From CBDAQV01 sp965199335 (GTDB taxonomy: Bacteria; Pseudomonadota; Alphaproteobacteria; CALMVH01), in assembly GCA_965199335.1 (NCBI GenBank), contig CBDAQZ010000001.1, positions 186,001-250,000 on the forward strand: a DNA stretch of 64,000 nt, given 5' to 3'. The translations under genes were made by a program, and so were the position numbers. Shown piece after piece: positions 27,515-36,097 of the stretch (positions within the stretch are counted from its first letter, which is position 1; each line of letters starts with the position of its first letter). The notes beneath the pieces are model-generated. The model was not told the DNA's origin. It did no database searches and saw nothing but the letters and a program-made list of their open reading frames with translations.

Positions 27515-28531
27515 TTATTCGAAATAATTCGGTGCGCACCAGATCGATTTGACGGCGCGGTAAAGCCGCATCGGCGAGCCTTCGCGTATTGCGATGTAGC
27601 GAGGCGAGATGTCGGCGGTAAAATTCGTCGCCAGGCGAAAGCTGCCTTCGTTCGGCGCGCCGTCGAAATCAAATGTGCATCCTCGCGCCATGGCGTCCTG
27701 GATTCCTTCCCACAGCAGCAGGTTGATGGCCCCGCGATGGGCCTCCGCGCGCCGTGTCGAATTGAAATAGTAATACGATGAATTGTCCCAGATCGTGAAC
27801 ATTGCACATGCCAGTTTTCCGTCGGCTTCGCGCGCGCCGTAGATTGCACCGCGGCCACGTTCGATGCACGCACCGATCAGCTGCCGCCAGGTCGTTTCAT
27901 CCATCCAGTTCTGCTTGCCCTTAACAGCAAGGTTGTCACGGTAGTTGGCGATGAACTCGTCCGGATCTACCTTGGAATCGACGGTGACGACCTCCCGTGC
28001 GTGGCGAATGTTGTTGCGGCCCTTGTCGCGCATGTTCTTCCACACCAGATCGGCCGGCTGCGGTGCGATCTCATGCGTGAACTGGACGGAAGCGCGAAAA
28101 CCGTTCGAGATGAACGGGATCGTGTCCGTAACGCCGCGATGGCATTTGACATAGAACAGGATCGTATCGGGCAGCTTGCTTATCAGCTCGTGCGTGATGT
28201 CCAATCGTTTGAGCAGTTGTGTGCCCGATTTACCATTGCCCTCGTCAACCGCCGGACCCAGGAAGTGGGTAAAGCGCGGCATCTCGCCAATGCTGAACCC
28301 CAGCTTGTGCCGGGTAACGAAAGGCATGCGGCCCACGACGCGGCCGTTATCGACTGCCTCGACAACGTCCCAGCGGCCGCCGGTTGCGACATCCAGCCAC
28401 CAGGGTTCATGGAAAATCGTGGGTTCAAGCGGATTGATACGAACAATGGAGTGTTTGTTCGTATCAGCCGATACCTGGCTGGTCATCGGGGGTACTCTGG
28501 GCAATCGATAGGCGTTGTTCACGGTGCACAT
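27515..28531 (-). CDS. FemAB/CelD-like GNAT-fold acyltransferase
   Basis: A 338-residue protein of the FemAB/BioF2-like GNAT group. Typical segments are the N-terminal SIVRINPLEPTIFHEPWWLDVA, a middle stretch DLVWKNMRDKGRNNIRHA, and a second GNAT half with AMFTIWDNSSYYYFNS and LLLWEGIQDAMARGCTFDFDG. Such enzymes transfer amino acids or acyl groups in peptidoglycan, exopolysaccharide or acyl-homoserine pathways. Acceptor and donor cannot be read from the sequence. The ATG at 28531 gives a 15-residue leader; the ATG at 28486 (TSQVSADTNK) is equally possible. It diverges from the carbohydrate module. Confidence 0.75.
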   Translation of the reverse strand: MCTVNNAYRLPRVPPMTSQVSADTNKHSIVRINPLEPTIFHEPWWLDVATGGRWDVVEAVDNGRVVGRMPFVTRHKLGFSIGEMPRFTHFLGPAVDEGNGKSGTQLLKRLDITHELISKLPDTILFYVKCHRGVTDTIPFISNGFRASVQFTHEIAPQPADLVWKNMRDKGRNNIRHAREVVTVDSKVDPDEFIANYRDNLAVKGKQNWMDETTWRQLIGACIERGRGAIYGAREADGKLACAMFTIWDNSSYYYFNSTRRAEAHRGAINLLLWEGIQDAMARGCTFDFDGAPNEGSFRLATNFTADISPRYIAIREGSPMRLYRAVKSIWCAPNYFE

Positions 28532-28658
28532 TTACCCGCAGTCTCTAATATAATCTATAAGGCTTCGTGTACTATACGGTTCAAATGCTGTATCTAGACG
28601 CAGTCGTTGCACTTTTGTCATGATAATAAATTTCCGGCATCTCATGCGAGAGTCCGAG

Positions 28659-28693
28659 GGCCTACAGGCTTCTTTAAATAAGCCCGGGAGGCC
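28659..28693. other. Two-tier hairpin in the A+T-rich intergenic region
   Basis: GGCCT (28659-28663) pairs with AGGCC (28689-28693), and inside it GGCTT (28667-28671) pairs with AAGCC (28680-28684), leaving an 8-base loop. No U run follows on either strand, so it is not a classic terminator. The gap 28532-28821 is strikingly A+T-rich compared with the genome and holds this hairpin and a candidate promoter. Confidence 0.4.
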
Positions 28694-28734
28694 ATAATAA
28701 ATATTAATCAAAAATACAGAATAAAGGCATGGGC

Positions 28735-28763
28735 TTGTCTGCTGTCCGCTATAATGTTATATT
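28735..28763 (+). promoter_or_regulatory. Candidate sigma-70 promoter for the GT4/GH130 module
   Basis: TTGTCT (28735-28740) and TATATT (28758-28763) are separated by 17 bases and match the -35 and -10 consensus at 4/6 and 5/6. An additional TATAAT lies at 28750-28755 but lacks a partner at proper spacing. A start near 28770 would leave a leader of about 50 bases before the small ORF at 28822. Also here is GTTATATTTTAAC (28756-28768), a short palindrome that could be an operator. Confidence 0.4.
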
Positions 28764-28821
28764 TTAACCTATTGTGGTTATATTGCTGTCAGAAACGGGC
28801 CATTATTAGCGGGTAAAAATA

Positions 28822-29160
28822 TTGAGTTTCCAGAGGTACGTCGAAATTCATAAACAAAGTCTGCATATTTTGCGGATGCAGCCCTATGTCAGCGGCCAGA
28901 AACCCATGCCTCGGTTTTTCGAAACGGTCACCAAGCGGATCGAGCTGTTCAAGGCCAAGCAGATTTTCCGAAAATTCGCCCGGGCCGATCGCGCGCTTCA
29001 CACGGCTATGATGAACATGCAGCACCACATGACGCCGGCAAAGCTATCTATCGCCAAAGGGCGCCTGCTGAAGGCGCAGAGAAAATACAACGCAGCGAAA
29101 CAGAAGTTTCAATGCGACAAGGACCATCCTGTCGATCGGATGACAGGGCCAATGGGTTGA
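28822..29160 (+). CDS. Small basic protein, function unknown, coupled to the glycosyltransferase
   Basis: A 112-residue lysine/arginine-rich protein from a TTG at 28822; an ATG at 28876 is an alternative. It is predicted mostly helical, with a basic segment VTKRIELFKAKQIFRKFARA and a possible second helix LSIAKGRLLKAQRKYNAAKQ. No signal peptide, membrane segment or known domain is visible. Its stop overlaps the TTG start of the glycosyltransferase (TTGA), which supports real translation. It could be an accessory factor of the glycosyltransferase or a nucleic-acid-binding protein; I do not recognise it. Confidence 0.55.
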   Translation: MSFQRYVEIHKQSLHILRMQPYVSGQKPMPRFFETVTKRIELFKAKQIFRKFARADRALHTAMMNMQHHMTPAKLSIAKGRLLKAQRKYNAAKQKFQCDKDHPVDRMTGPMG

Positions 29161-31478
29161 TCTCCGACCTATCGGCAAGACCGGATGTTGCTATCAATCA
29201 GCTGGACCGCATGGCTTTCATCGGGAATTCGCCGCCGCGCCATTGCGGAATAGCGACGTTTACATCCGACCTGCAACAGGCCGTGTCTTTGCTGAGCCCG
29301 GATACGATGCCGTGCATTGTCGCAATGACCGACAATAATCATGCATATGATTACCCGCCTGCCGTCCTGTTCCGGATAAACGATTCCAATCCTGCTGAAT
29401 ATGCTCAGGCCGCGGCGTTTCTGAACGCAAGTGGCATCGACGTCGTTTGTCTGCAGCACGAATTCGGCATTTTCGGGGGCGAAGCCGGCGATTATATATT
29501 GCTGCTCCTGACGCGCCTTACCATGCCGATCGTGACGACCCTGCACACCGTGCTTGCCGACCCGACGCCAATCCAGCGCAGCGTGCTCAACCGGATCGTG
29601 GACCAGTCCAGGACCGTCGTGGTGATGGCCGAAAAGGGACGCGAGCTTCTGCGCAGCGTATACGGCGTAGCTGACGACAAGATCGAAGTCGTGCCCCACG
29701 GCGTTCCCGATTTCCCGTTCGTCGAACCGGATGATGCAAAGGCAGAGCTGAATTTCAGCGGCCGGGCAGTCATCCTGACCTTCGGTCTTTTGTCTCCGAA
29801 CAAAGGCATCGAGGTCATGATCGATGCCATGCCAGCCATCCTGAAAAGTTGCCCCGATGCCGTCTATGTCGTGCTCGGCGCGACGCACCCAAATCTGATT
29901 CGTCATGAAGGCGAGGCCTACCGCGAGAGCCTGCTGGTCCGCGTGCGCGAACTGGGTGTCGAGGATCACGTGGTTTTCATCGACCAGTTCGTGGAGCAGG
30001 CGACGCTTCTACGCTATATTTCCATGTGCGATGTCTATGTCACGCCTTATCTGAGCGAGGCGCAAATGACATCGGGTTCGCTGGCCTACAGTTTCGGGCT
30101 GGGGCGTGCCGTGGTTTCGACACCGTACTGGCATGCCCGCGAACTTCTGGCCGATGGACGCGGCGTGCTGGTTCCCTTCCGGGATGTCGCGACCACCGGG
30201 AGGGAGGTCTCCGATCTTCTGACGGACGATACAAGGCGGCAGGCAATGCGTAAGCGTGCCTACGTGATCAGCCGGGCGATGACGTGGGAGCATACCGCCG
30301 AGCGTTACCTGACGATCTTCAAGAACGCCAAGCGGACCGATCAGAACAAGGTAATCGCCATTGCCGGACTTGCAGCGGCCGGTAGCGAGGCCTTGCCGGA
30401 AATGCGGCTCGCCTACTTTACCACCATGTGTGACGATACCGGATTGTTCCAGCACGCGATCCATTCGGTGCCCGATCGACTGCACGGTTACTGCGTGGAC
30501 GACAATGCGCGTGCCCTGATGGTCGCCTGCGCCCTTAACAATCCGGGCGAACAGCCTTTGCCGGAAACCATGACGTCGGTATTTGCCGCCTTCGTGCAGC
30601 ATGCCTGGAATCCCGACCTTGGACGGTTTCGCAATTTCATGAGCTTCGACCGCCGCTGGCTGGAGCCCAGCGGTTCGGAAGACAGCCACGGACGCACCCT
30701 GTGGGCCCTGGGCGAATGCGCGCGCGCCGACGTCAATCCCTCGCGCCGGCGCTGGGCGGCGGCTTTGTTCGCGCAGGCGCTGCCAAGCGTGGAGGCCTTC
30801 TCCTCGCCGCGAACATGGGCGTTCACGCTGTTGGGGCTGGACGCTTACTGCACGGTCGAGAAGAACAATGCCACCGCCGAACGGCTGCGCTATGTCCTGG
30901 CCGACAGGCTGACCACCATCCTGTCGGCCGTCGAGACGATCGACTGGGTCTGGTTCGAGGAGGGACTGGCCTATGACAATGCGCGCCTGCCGCAGGCGCT
31001 GATTGCTACCGGTATGGCTTTGGATGAGCCTGCCTATGTCGAAGCCGGCCTGCGCAGCCTGCGCTGGCTGATGATTCTGCAAACGGCGGTATCGGGAGCG
31101 TTCAGGCCGGTCGGCAGCTACAGCTTCGGTGATAAAAGATGTCTGCCTCGGCCTTTCGATCAGCAGCCGCTGGAAGCGGCGGCAACGGTTGCCGCTTGCC
31201 TTGCTGCCTGGCGCGTGGAGGGCGACGAGGAATGGCGGATCGAAGCTGTCCGTTCGTTCGACTGGTTCCTTGGCCGCAACGATCTTTCATCGCCTCTGGT
31301 CGATCTTGAAACAGGCAGTTGCTGCGACGGGCTGCACGCCGATCGGCCCAATGAAAACAGGGGCGGCGAGTCAGTCGTTTCCTATCTTCTTGCTCTTTCG
31401 GACATTCGCCAGATGGCGAGGCTTTCCAGCAGGATGCGCGATATGGGACTTACAGTCAGATACGCACAGGCTCATTGA
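29157..31478 (+). CDS. GT4 glycosyltransferase fused to an alpha/alpha-toroid glycosidase-like domain
   Basis: A 773-residue fusion. Residues about 15-395 form a GT-B glycosyltransferase of family 4 type: FIGNSPPRHCGIATFTSDL opens the N-lobe. LQHEFGIFGGEAGDYI, the donor-lobe strand VILTFGLLSPNKGIEVMI and the donor-binding region SEAQMTSGSLAYSFGLGRAV follow. Residues about 410-773 look like a six-hairpin toroid, as in some glucosidases or mannosidases, with HGYCVDDNARALMVAC and EDSHGRTLWALGE. This pairing with a GH130 gene 27 bases later suggests synthesis and turnover of a mannoside or related glycan. The TTG at 29157 is coupled to the upstream stop; an ATG at 29211 would also give a full GT4 lobe. 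Cytoplasmic, no signal. Confidence 0.82.
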   Translation: MISDLSARPDVAINQLDRMAFIGNSPPRHCGIATFTSDLQQAVSLLSPDTMPCIVAMTDNNHAYDYPPAVLFRINDSNPAEYAQAAAFLNASGIDVVCLQHEFGIFGGEAGDYILLLLTRLTMPIVTTLHTVLADPTPIQRSVLNRIVDQSRTVVVMAEKGRELLRSVYGVADDKIEVVPHGVPDFPFVEPDDAKAELNFSGRAVILTFGLLSPNKGIEVMIDAMPAILKSCPDAVYVVLGATHPNLIRHEGEAYRESLLVRVRELGVEDHVVFIDQFVEQATLLRYISMCDVYVTPYLSEAQMTSGSLAYSFGLGRAVVSTPYWHARELLADGRGVLVPFRDVATTGREVSDLLTDDTRRQAMRKRAYVISRAMTWEHTAERYLTIFKNAKRTDQNKVIAIAGLAAAGSEALPEMRLAYFTTMCDDTGLFQHAIHSVPDRLHGYCVDDNARALMVACALNNPGEQPLPETMTSVFAAFVQHAWNPDLGRFRNFMSFDRRWLEPSGSEDSHGRTLWALGECARADVNPSRRRWAAALFAQALPSVEAFSSPRTWAFTLLGLDAYCTVEKNNATAERLRYVLADRLTTILSAVETIDWVWFEEGLAYDNARLPQALIATGMALDEPAYVEAGLRSLRWLMILQTAVSGAFRPVGSYSFGDKRCLPRPFDQQPLEAAATVAACLAAWRVEGDEEWRIEAVRSFDWFLGRNDLSSPLVDLETGSCCDGLHADRPNENRGGESVVSYLLALSDIRQMARLSSRMRDMGLTVRYAQAH

Positions 31479-31505
31479 ACTTCAACAAAAACATCTGAGG
31501 CTATA

Positions 31506-32807
31506 TTGGCACAAGTTTCATTCCTGAACCGGCAGGCCCTGTACTTGCGTCCCGATCCTGCACGTGTGGTCGTGCGCCCGTTCAAGCCCGCAACGGAACC
31601 GCGCGATCTGAATCCGACGGATAAAAGCCGCGCGAACAACATCGTCGACCGCGTTCTGGGTCTTGAGGAAGAAGAGGCGGCGAGCCAGCTGGACGACGTG
31701 CTGGAAAATTTCGATGGCCGTCATCGCAACCTGCTGGCGACATTCGAAGAGCGTGCCGATGAGATGGAAGAAGCCTTTACTCCGCATCCGCCGTTCAGCA
31801 AGGTGCAGCGCCAGCTTGTAGGCGCGTATTTCCTGAACGAATATTCCTTCGAAGCCTCGGCTTTGTTCAATCCCAGTATTGTCCCGCACCCGGATCAATC
31901 CGACGCGCCGGAAGGCGGCCTGCGCTTTATCCTAAGCCTGCGTGCGGTGGGCGAGGGACATGTATCCTCCCTGACGTTCCGCGCCGGATCGATCGCCGCG
32001 GATGAAAGCGTGACCATCGATCCGACGGCCCGGCTCGCGTCCGTTCCGCGCGTGAGAAGCCGCGTGCCGCGCCCGGACGGCGATGAGCTGGACGTGATTT
32101 TCGAATCCAGCCTCGACATCAGCGAACGGGTGATCTTCCCGATCACCGACTCCCAGTCGCACGGTATCGAGGATGCGCGCTTCGTCGAATTCGACCACGG
32201 CGACCGCAAGACGTTCTACGGCACATATACCGCCTACAGCGGCGCCGCGATCCGGTCGGAGCTGATCGAGACGGAGGATTTCCTGTCGTTCCGCATGACG
32301 CCTCTGACGGGATCGGCCGCGCGCAACAAGGGCATGGCGCTGTTCCCCCGGAAGATCGATGGGAAGTACGCGATGATCGGGCGGCAGGATAACGAGAACC
32401 TCTATCTTATCTATTCCGACGACCTGTATTCATGGGACAATGGCGTTCCCTTCCTCAAGCCGAAATACCCGTGGGAGTTCGTGCAGATAGGCAATTGCGG
32501 ATCGCCGATCGAACTCGACGAAGGCTGGCTCTTGCTGACCCATGGCGTCGGCCCGGTACGGAAATATTCCATCGGCGCGGTGCTGCTGGACAAGCAGGAC
32601 CCGACGAGGATCCTGGCGCGCTCACGCGATCCGTTGGTCCGGCCCGAACAGTCCGAACGCGATGGCTATGTCCCCAACGTCGTCTACACCTGCGGCGCCA
32701 TACGCCACAACGACCAGATCATCCTGCCCTATGCGGTGTCTGACACATTTTCGAACTTCGCGACGATCAAGATCGTCGATCTGCTGAAGGCGATGGAAGG
32801 GGCTTGA
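31506..32807 (+). CDS. Glycoside hydrolase family 130 protein (beta-mannoside phosphorylase-like)
   Basis: A 433-residue five-bladed propeller enzyme. GH130 members phosphorolyse beta-mannosides, releasing mannose 1-phosphate. The catalytic-acid region SHGIEDARFVEF (about residues 218-229) is intact, as are IGRQDNENLYLIYSDDLYSW and GNCGSPIELDEGWLLLTHGVG, which line the site. The N-terminal 100 residues (VVVRPFKPATEPRDLNP and a helical acidic stretch) are an extension relative to the short GH130 forms. TTG start at 31506. It follows the GT4 fusion after 27 bases and probably belongs to the same transcript. Exact linkage specificity is unknown. Confidence 0.85.
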   Translation: MAQVSFLNRQALYLRPDPARVVVRPFKPATEPRDLNPTDKSRANNIVDRVLGLEEEEAASQLDDVLENFDGRHRNLLATFEERADEMEEAFTPHPPFSKVQRQLVGAYFLNEYSFEASALFNPSIVPHPDQSDAPEGGLRFILSLRAVGEGHVSSLTFRAGSIAADESVTIDPTARLASVPRVRSRVPRPDGDELDVIFESSLDISERVIFPITDSQSHGIEDARFVEFDHGDRKTFYGTYTAYSGAAIRSELIETEDFLSFRMTPLTGSAARNKGMALFPRKIDGKYAMIGRQDNENLYLIYSDDLYSWDNGVPFLKPKYPWEFVQIGNCGSPIELDEGWLLLTHGVGPVRKYSIGAVLLDKQDPTRILARSRDPLVRPEQSERDGYVPNVVYTCGAIRHNDQIILPYAVSDTFSNFATIKIVDLLKAMEGA

Positions 32808-32859
32808 GTTGATGGGAGAGGAGGGGTGTCTGCTGACAACATTACTGTCTACCCCCTGA

Positions 32860-33033
32860 TCACTCACCCCAGGTGAATTCGATCGGCATCTGGACATCGG
32901 GGTGCAGGCTTCTGTGAACCGGGCAGGTATGTGCCGCGCGTTCCAGGCGTTGCTTCTGATCGTCGCCGAGAAGATGCGGCACATTGATCCTGACCGTCAA
33001 CTTGCCGATCATCCGGGCCGGCGTCGTTGCCAT
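32860..33033 (-). pseudogene. C-terminal remnant of an OsmC-family protein
   Basis: The minus strand between 33033 and 32860 encodes 57 residues that end a typical OsmC domain: LTVRINVPHLLGDDQKQRLE, then AAHTCPVHRSLHPDVQMPIE. The cysteine in CPVH corresponds to the second peroxidatic Cys of that family. Nothing resembling the N-terminal two thirds lies upstream; a stop codon and A+T-rich DNA follow within about 45 bases. It is therefore a decayed gene, not a small ORF. The 32808-33240 gap otherwise holds only an A+T-rich stretch, presumably the promoter of the kinase gene. Confidence 0.75.
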
Positions 33034-33240
33034 TTGCTTGTCGACGCTTGCGGTCGCACCTCTTAGTCTATGCTCTTATCTTTTCCCGCTCGCGCAAGGA
33101 AGCCCGAACCACCGTCTAAACCGTTAATAACATATTAATATCAATTTACATTTGTACTGTTCAATGCTATGGAGATATTCCTTAGCGTGCCGAGATCCAC
33201 AAAGCCGATTTATTTATTACGGTCAAAGGGGCCGTCGTTC

Positions 33241-34320
33241 ATGTCGAAATTCGATATTGAAAGATTTTCCGATCTTCTGCGTCAAGACGCGGGATTATCC
33301 ATCAATCCCGCTGAATTGCGTTTTCTAAAGGGGACGGGTCTCAATCACGATCATATCGTTTTGGGTGACAGTGGCTGGCTTGCCAGAATTCCGCGTGGGA
33401 ACAGCGGTATGAGCAGCCAAGATTACCTGTCGCAGCAGGAGGCGCTCTACAGCGCCGCCGCGCCCTCGCTGCACACGCCCGAATTGCTGGCAGCCATCGC
33501 CCCGGCCGACGATCTGCCCCACGGCGCCCTGATCGTCCAGCGCATAGAGTATGTGCGCAAGGCGGATTTCGGCAGGGACTACAGGGCCATCGCTGCATCG
33601 CTGGCTGCAATCCATGCGACCGAGCCGCCGCCAGCGCTGCTACCAGGGCCAACCGCGCCGGGAGAGTCGCAGCGAGGCTTTATCGAGGCCATGCTGGTGC
33701 CTTCACTTGACAGTGCGGAGCTGAATCCTCGTTCGCGTGCGTTGCTGAACAATGCGCTCGATCAATGTTATGACGATCTCTCCCGAATGGCACGTTCCAC
33801 GGCATTGCCGACAGGCTTTATCGCCTCCGACACTCATCCCGGCAATTTCCTGATAGATCGACAAGGCAAGGCGTGGATGCCCGATCTTGAATATGCGACG
33901 GTCGATTGCCCATTGGTCGACACCGCCATGGCCGTCTGTCCACTGGCGCGGCAGTTCGATCCTGACAGCAACCCATCGGCGCCTGTCGGCACAGGGCAGA
34001 AATTCTTTGCCGCATGGCTGGATCTGTACAGCCAGGATCATCACGATGCCGCGCGCCGCGCGCTGATCGACATGCGGCCGGCGATGGGCCGGGTGGCGTT
34101 GGTCGGATCGCTGGGCTGGCTGGCGTTTTGGCAAACGCAGGGGCAAGCGACGATGACGGATGTGCCAACGCCTACGGCCAATAACTGGAGCCGCATGGTC
34201 AGCGACTATCTGGAGCCCGAAGCGCTTGGCACGACGTTGCGCCAGAACGGGTTCGGTGCCTCGGCTCTGAAGCATTTCAACCGGAACGTCGGCTTCCAGC
34301 CTGGCGCCCCGGCGATCTGA
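33241..34320 (+). CDS. APH-like small-molecule kinase (aminoglycoside phosphotransferase fold)
   Basis: A 359-residue protein with the APH/choline-kinase fold. The catalytic loop reads SDTHPGNFLIDRQG (about residues 195-208), where the usual HGD is TDx-like SDT, and the metal-binding Asp lies in WMPDLEYATVD. The N-lobe has FLKGTGLNHDHIVLGDSGWLARIPRG with the ATP-binding Lys replaced by Arg-rich residues. The target could be a sugar, aminoglycoside or amino alcohol. The ATG at 33241 is preceded by AAGGGG; an ATG at 33169 gives a 24-residue extension. A phosphatase starts 10 bases downstream, which suggests paired phosphorylation and dephosphorylation of a metabolite. Confidence 0.75.
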   Translation: MSKFDIERFSDLLRQDAGLSINPAELRFLKGTGLNHDHIVLGDSGWLARIPRGNSGMSSQDYLSQQEALYSAAAPSLHTPELLAAIAPADDLPHGALIVQRIEYVRKADFGRDYRAIAASLAAIHATEPPPALLPGPTAPGESQRGFIEAMLVPSLDSAELNPRSRALLNNALDQCYDDLSRMARSTALPTGFIASDTHPGNFLIDRQGKAWMPDLEYATVDCPLVDTAMAVCPLARQFDPDSNPSAPVGTGQKFFAAWLDLYSQDHHDAARRALIDMRPAMGRVALVGSLGWLAFWQTQGQATMTDVPTPTANNWSRMVSDYLEPEALGTTLRQNGFGASALKHFNRNVGFQPGAPAI

Positions 34321-34330
34321 CCCAGACAGC

Positions 34331-34906
34331 GTGCGCAGATTCCTCTTCATGCGCCATGGTGAGTCGACCGCGAATGTCGAGGGAATCTGCGCGGGTGGCG
34401 AAACCGTGCATCCCCTGACGGACGCAGGCCGTGCGCAGGCGACAGAGGCTGGAAAGATCTTGCGCCTGAGCGGCATGACCCTCGATCATATCGTTCACAG
34501 CCGCCAGGCACGGGCGGCCGAGACAGCCGAGTTGGTCGGCAAGGCCCTGGCGATCGGCCCGGAAAGAATCCTGGGAAATCCGGATTGGCGCGAACGCGGC
34601 TTTGGTGAATGGGAGGGCGTTCCTTTTCTGGACATCTACCCTCACCTGGAAGCCTGGATCGACCCACCGGGCGGAGAGTCGCTGCAGGCGCTTTTCGCAA
34701 GGGTCACCGCAGCACTGGCAGCCCTACCGCGCGGCCTCAACCTGATCGTCAGCCATGGCGGCCTATGGCACGTGCTCAACAAAATGCACGGCGTGTCGCA
34801 GGCGGCTCACATCGGCAATGCGGATATTTTTGCGGTCACCATTGATGGCGATGCATCTCCTTCAATTCTTACGGAGCGCATCGTCGGGAAAGTGCAGCTG
34901 CCTTAA
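34331..34906 (+). CDS. Histidine phosphatase (phosphoglycerate-mutase-like)
   Basis: A 191-residue member of the histidine phosphatase superfamily. The phospho-acceptor motif FMRHGESTAN is at residues 6-15, the second arginine/His region is HSRQARAAETAEL (about 56-68), and the acid His is in LIVSHGGLWHVL (about 137-148). GTG start at 34331, 10 bases after the kinase gene. Substrates of such proteins range from phosphosugars to phosphoserine. Coupling to the kinase suggests the same metabolite. Complete. Confidence 0.85.
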   Translation: MRRFLFMRHGESTANVEGICAGGETVHPLTDAGRAQATEAGKILRLSGMTLDHIVHSRQARAAETAELVGKALAIGPERILGNPDWRERGFGEWEGVPFLDIYPHLEAWIDPPGGESLQALFARVTAALAALPRGLNLIVSHGGLWHVLNKMHGVSQAAHIGNADIFAVTIDGDASPSILTERIVGKVQLP

Positions 34907-35030
34907 ACGGCTTGCTCAGCCACGAGTACGTTTAGATCGTTCGCGGCACCAGCCTGCACATGGCGCCATTTCAGGAAAACAAACAAATGGCCCGTCCTCG
35001 GAGACGCAAGCCTATAAGCATGGCTTCCCT

Positions 35031-35474
35031 TTATGCACCTTCGACGTCTAAGGCGAATTCGATGTTGCCGCGTGTCGCATGGCTGTAGGGGCAAACTTTC
35101 TCATGCGTTTCCTGCACAAGCGCTTGCGCTTCCGTGGTCGGTAAGGTCGGTACCTTGACATGCATCTTCACCGCGATGCCAAATCCGCCGCCTTCGCGGG
35201 GGCCGACCGACACATCACAGGTCACGACAGAGCCCGATACGTCTTTCTTGTGCTGGCTTGCGACGAATTCCAATGCGCCACCGAAGCACGCCGCATAGCC
35301 GGCGGCGAACAGATGTTCCGGCGTGGTGGTATCGGGAAGGCCGGGACCACCCATTTCCTTGCGCACCGACAGATTGACGCTGACCGAGTGATCGGTCGTT
35401 TCCGAATGACCGTTGCGGCCCCCGGTATTGACGGCCGTCGCGGTTACGAGCGGCTTGATGGTATATACTGACAT
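35031..35474 (-). CDS. ohr: Organic hydroperoxide resistance protein (Ohr/OsmC family)
   Basis: A 147-residue thiol peroxidase that reduces organic hydroperoxides. The two redox cysteines are Cys63 in GYAACFGGAL and Cys128 in KVCPYSHATRGNIEF, both matching Ohr rather than OsmC. The N-terminal strand and helix layout is complete. It is flanked by plus-strand genes and has its own A+T-rich upstream region with a palindrome (see 35510). No OhrR repressor gene is in the window. The intact gene lies 2 kb from an OsmC remnant, which suggests redundancy. Confidence 0.92.
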   Translation of the reverse strand: MSVYTIKPLVTATAVNTGGRNGHSETTDHSVSVNLSVRKEMGGPGLPDTTTPEHLFAAGYAACFGGALEFVASQHKKDVSGSVVTCDVSVGPREGGGFGIAVKMHVKVPTLPTTEAQALVQETHEKVCPYSHATRGNIEFALDVEGA

Positions 35475-35509
35475 CGTGATGGATCTCCGTGATTTAATGA
35501 CCTGATATG

Positions 35510-35523
35510 TTGTTATTTAACAA
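35510..35523. promoter_or_regulatory. Candidate MarR/OhrR-type operator before ohr
   Basis: TTGTTA (35510-35515) and TAACAA (35518-35523) form a perfect 6-base inverted repeat around two bases, starting 36 bases upstream of the ohr start codon. Ohr genes are usually repressed by OhrR binding at such A+T-rich palindromes. The match to the published OhrR site is only partial, and the repressor gene is not nearby. Confidence 0.35.
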
Positions 35524-35650
35524 TAACGGTCAAGGCCGCATAGACGTATGTTCTATATAAGTTTATGCTTTTCTTCATGTTCGTAACCCGGCAAGAATAT
35601 AGGCTCGCGCGGCGGCGTTGCCCGCACCACTCAATCAAGGAGCAGTTTGG

Positions 35651-36097
35651 ATGAACGTGATCGAACCAACGACCCCCGAAGGGCAGCCAATATTCATTCG
35701 CATGCGCAGCGACTCTCGCCCCAAAGTTGCGCGCGAACGCGATACGGCGGTGATGCGCTCACGCGACTTCATCACGATGATGAAGATCATCGCCGCGCAC
35801 GATCTGTGGGATGAGCTGGAAGCGCAGGCAGCTGCGCAGGGCTGCACGAATTTCCGCATTGGTGCGCAGCCGATGCGGATTGCCAGCGCGGTGCTGCGGC
35901 ACAAGATCGAGCAAGGAGAGCTACCGATCGACACGCCCGGCCTGTTTGCTTGTTCTTCGCTAGGCGGTGGCAGTGACGGTGGCGACGCCGCTGGCAAAGC
36001 TGGCGCAGCCGGTGGAGCCGTTGAGAGTGCCAAGAAAAAACCCGGTGATGTCCTGGAGCCAGGCGATTCGGAGGGCAGCAAGGACAAGCCTCAATGA
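35651..36097 (+). CDS. Hypothetical protein with an acidic, Gly-rich tail
   Basis: A 148-residue soluble protein from the ATG at 35651, which has AAGGAG at good spacing; this start is better than a longer in-frame option. Residues 1-95 look folded: repeated RxRDxxxxxxKIIAAHDLWDELEAQ-type helices and a stretch FRIGAQPMRIASAVLRH. The last 50 residues are Gly/Ala/Ser/Asp-rich and Lys-containing, probably disordered. I do not recognise a family. Its stop overlaps the start of the next small ORF as ATGA, and a C9 tract lies 14 bases beyond. Confidence 0.6.
   Translation: MNVIEPTTPEGQPIFIRMRSDSRPKVARERDTAVMRSRDFITMMKIIAAHDLWDELEAQAAAQGCTNFRIGAQPMRIASAVLRHKIEQGELPIDTPGLFACSSLGGGSDGGDAAGKAGAAGGAVESAKKKPGDVLEPGDSEGSKDKPQ

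Noticed and set aside
28756..28768. GTTATATTTTAAC as a second Zur site
   Set aside because: The match is weak and the region is A+T-rich, so it may arise by chance; no metal gene is nearby.
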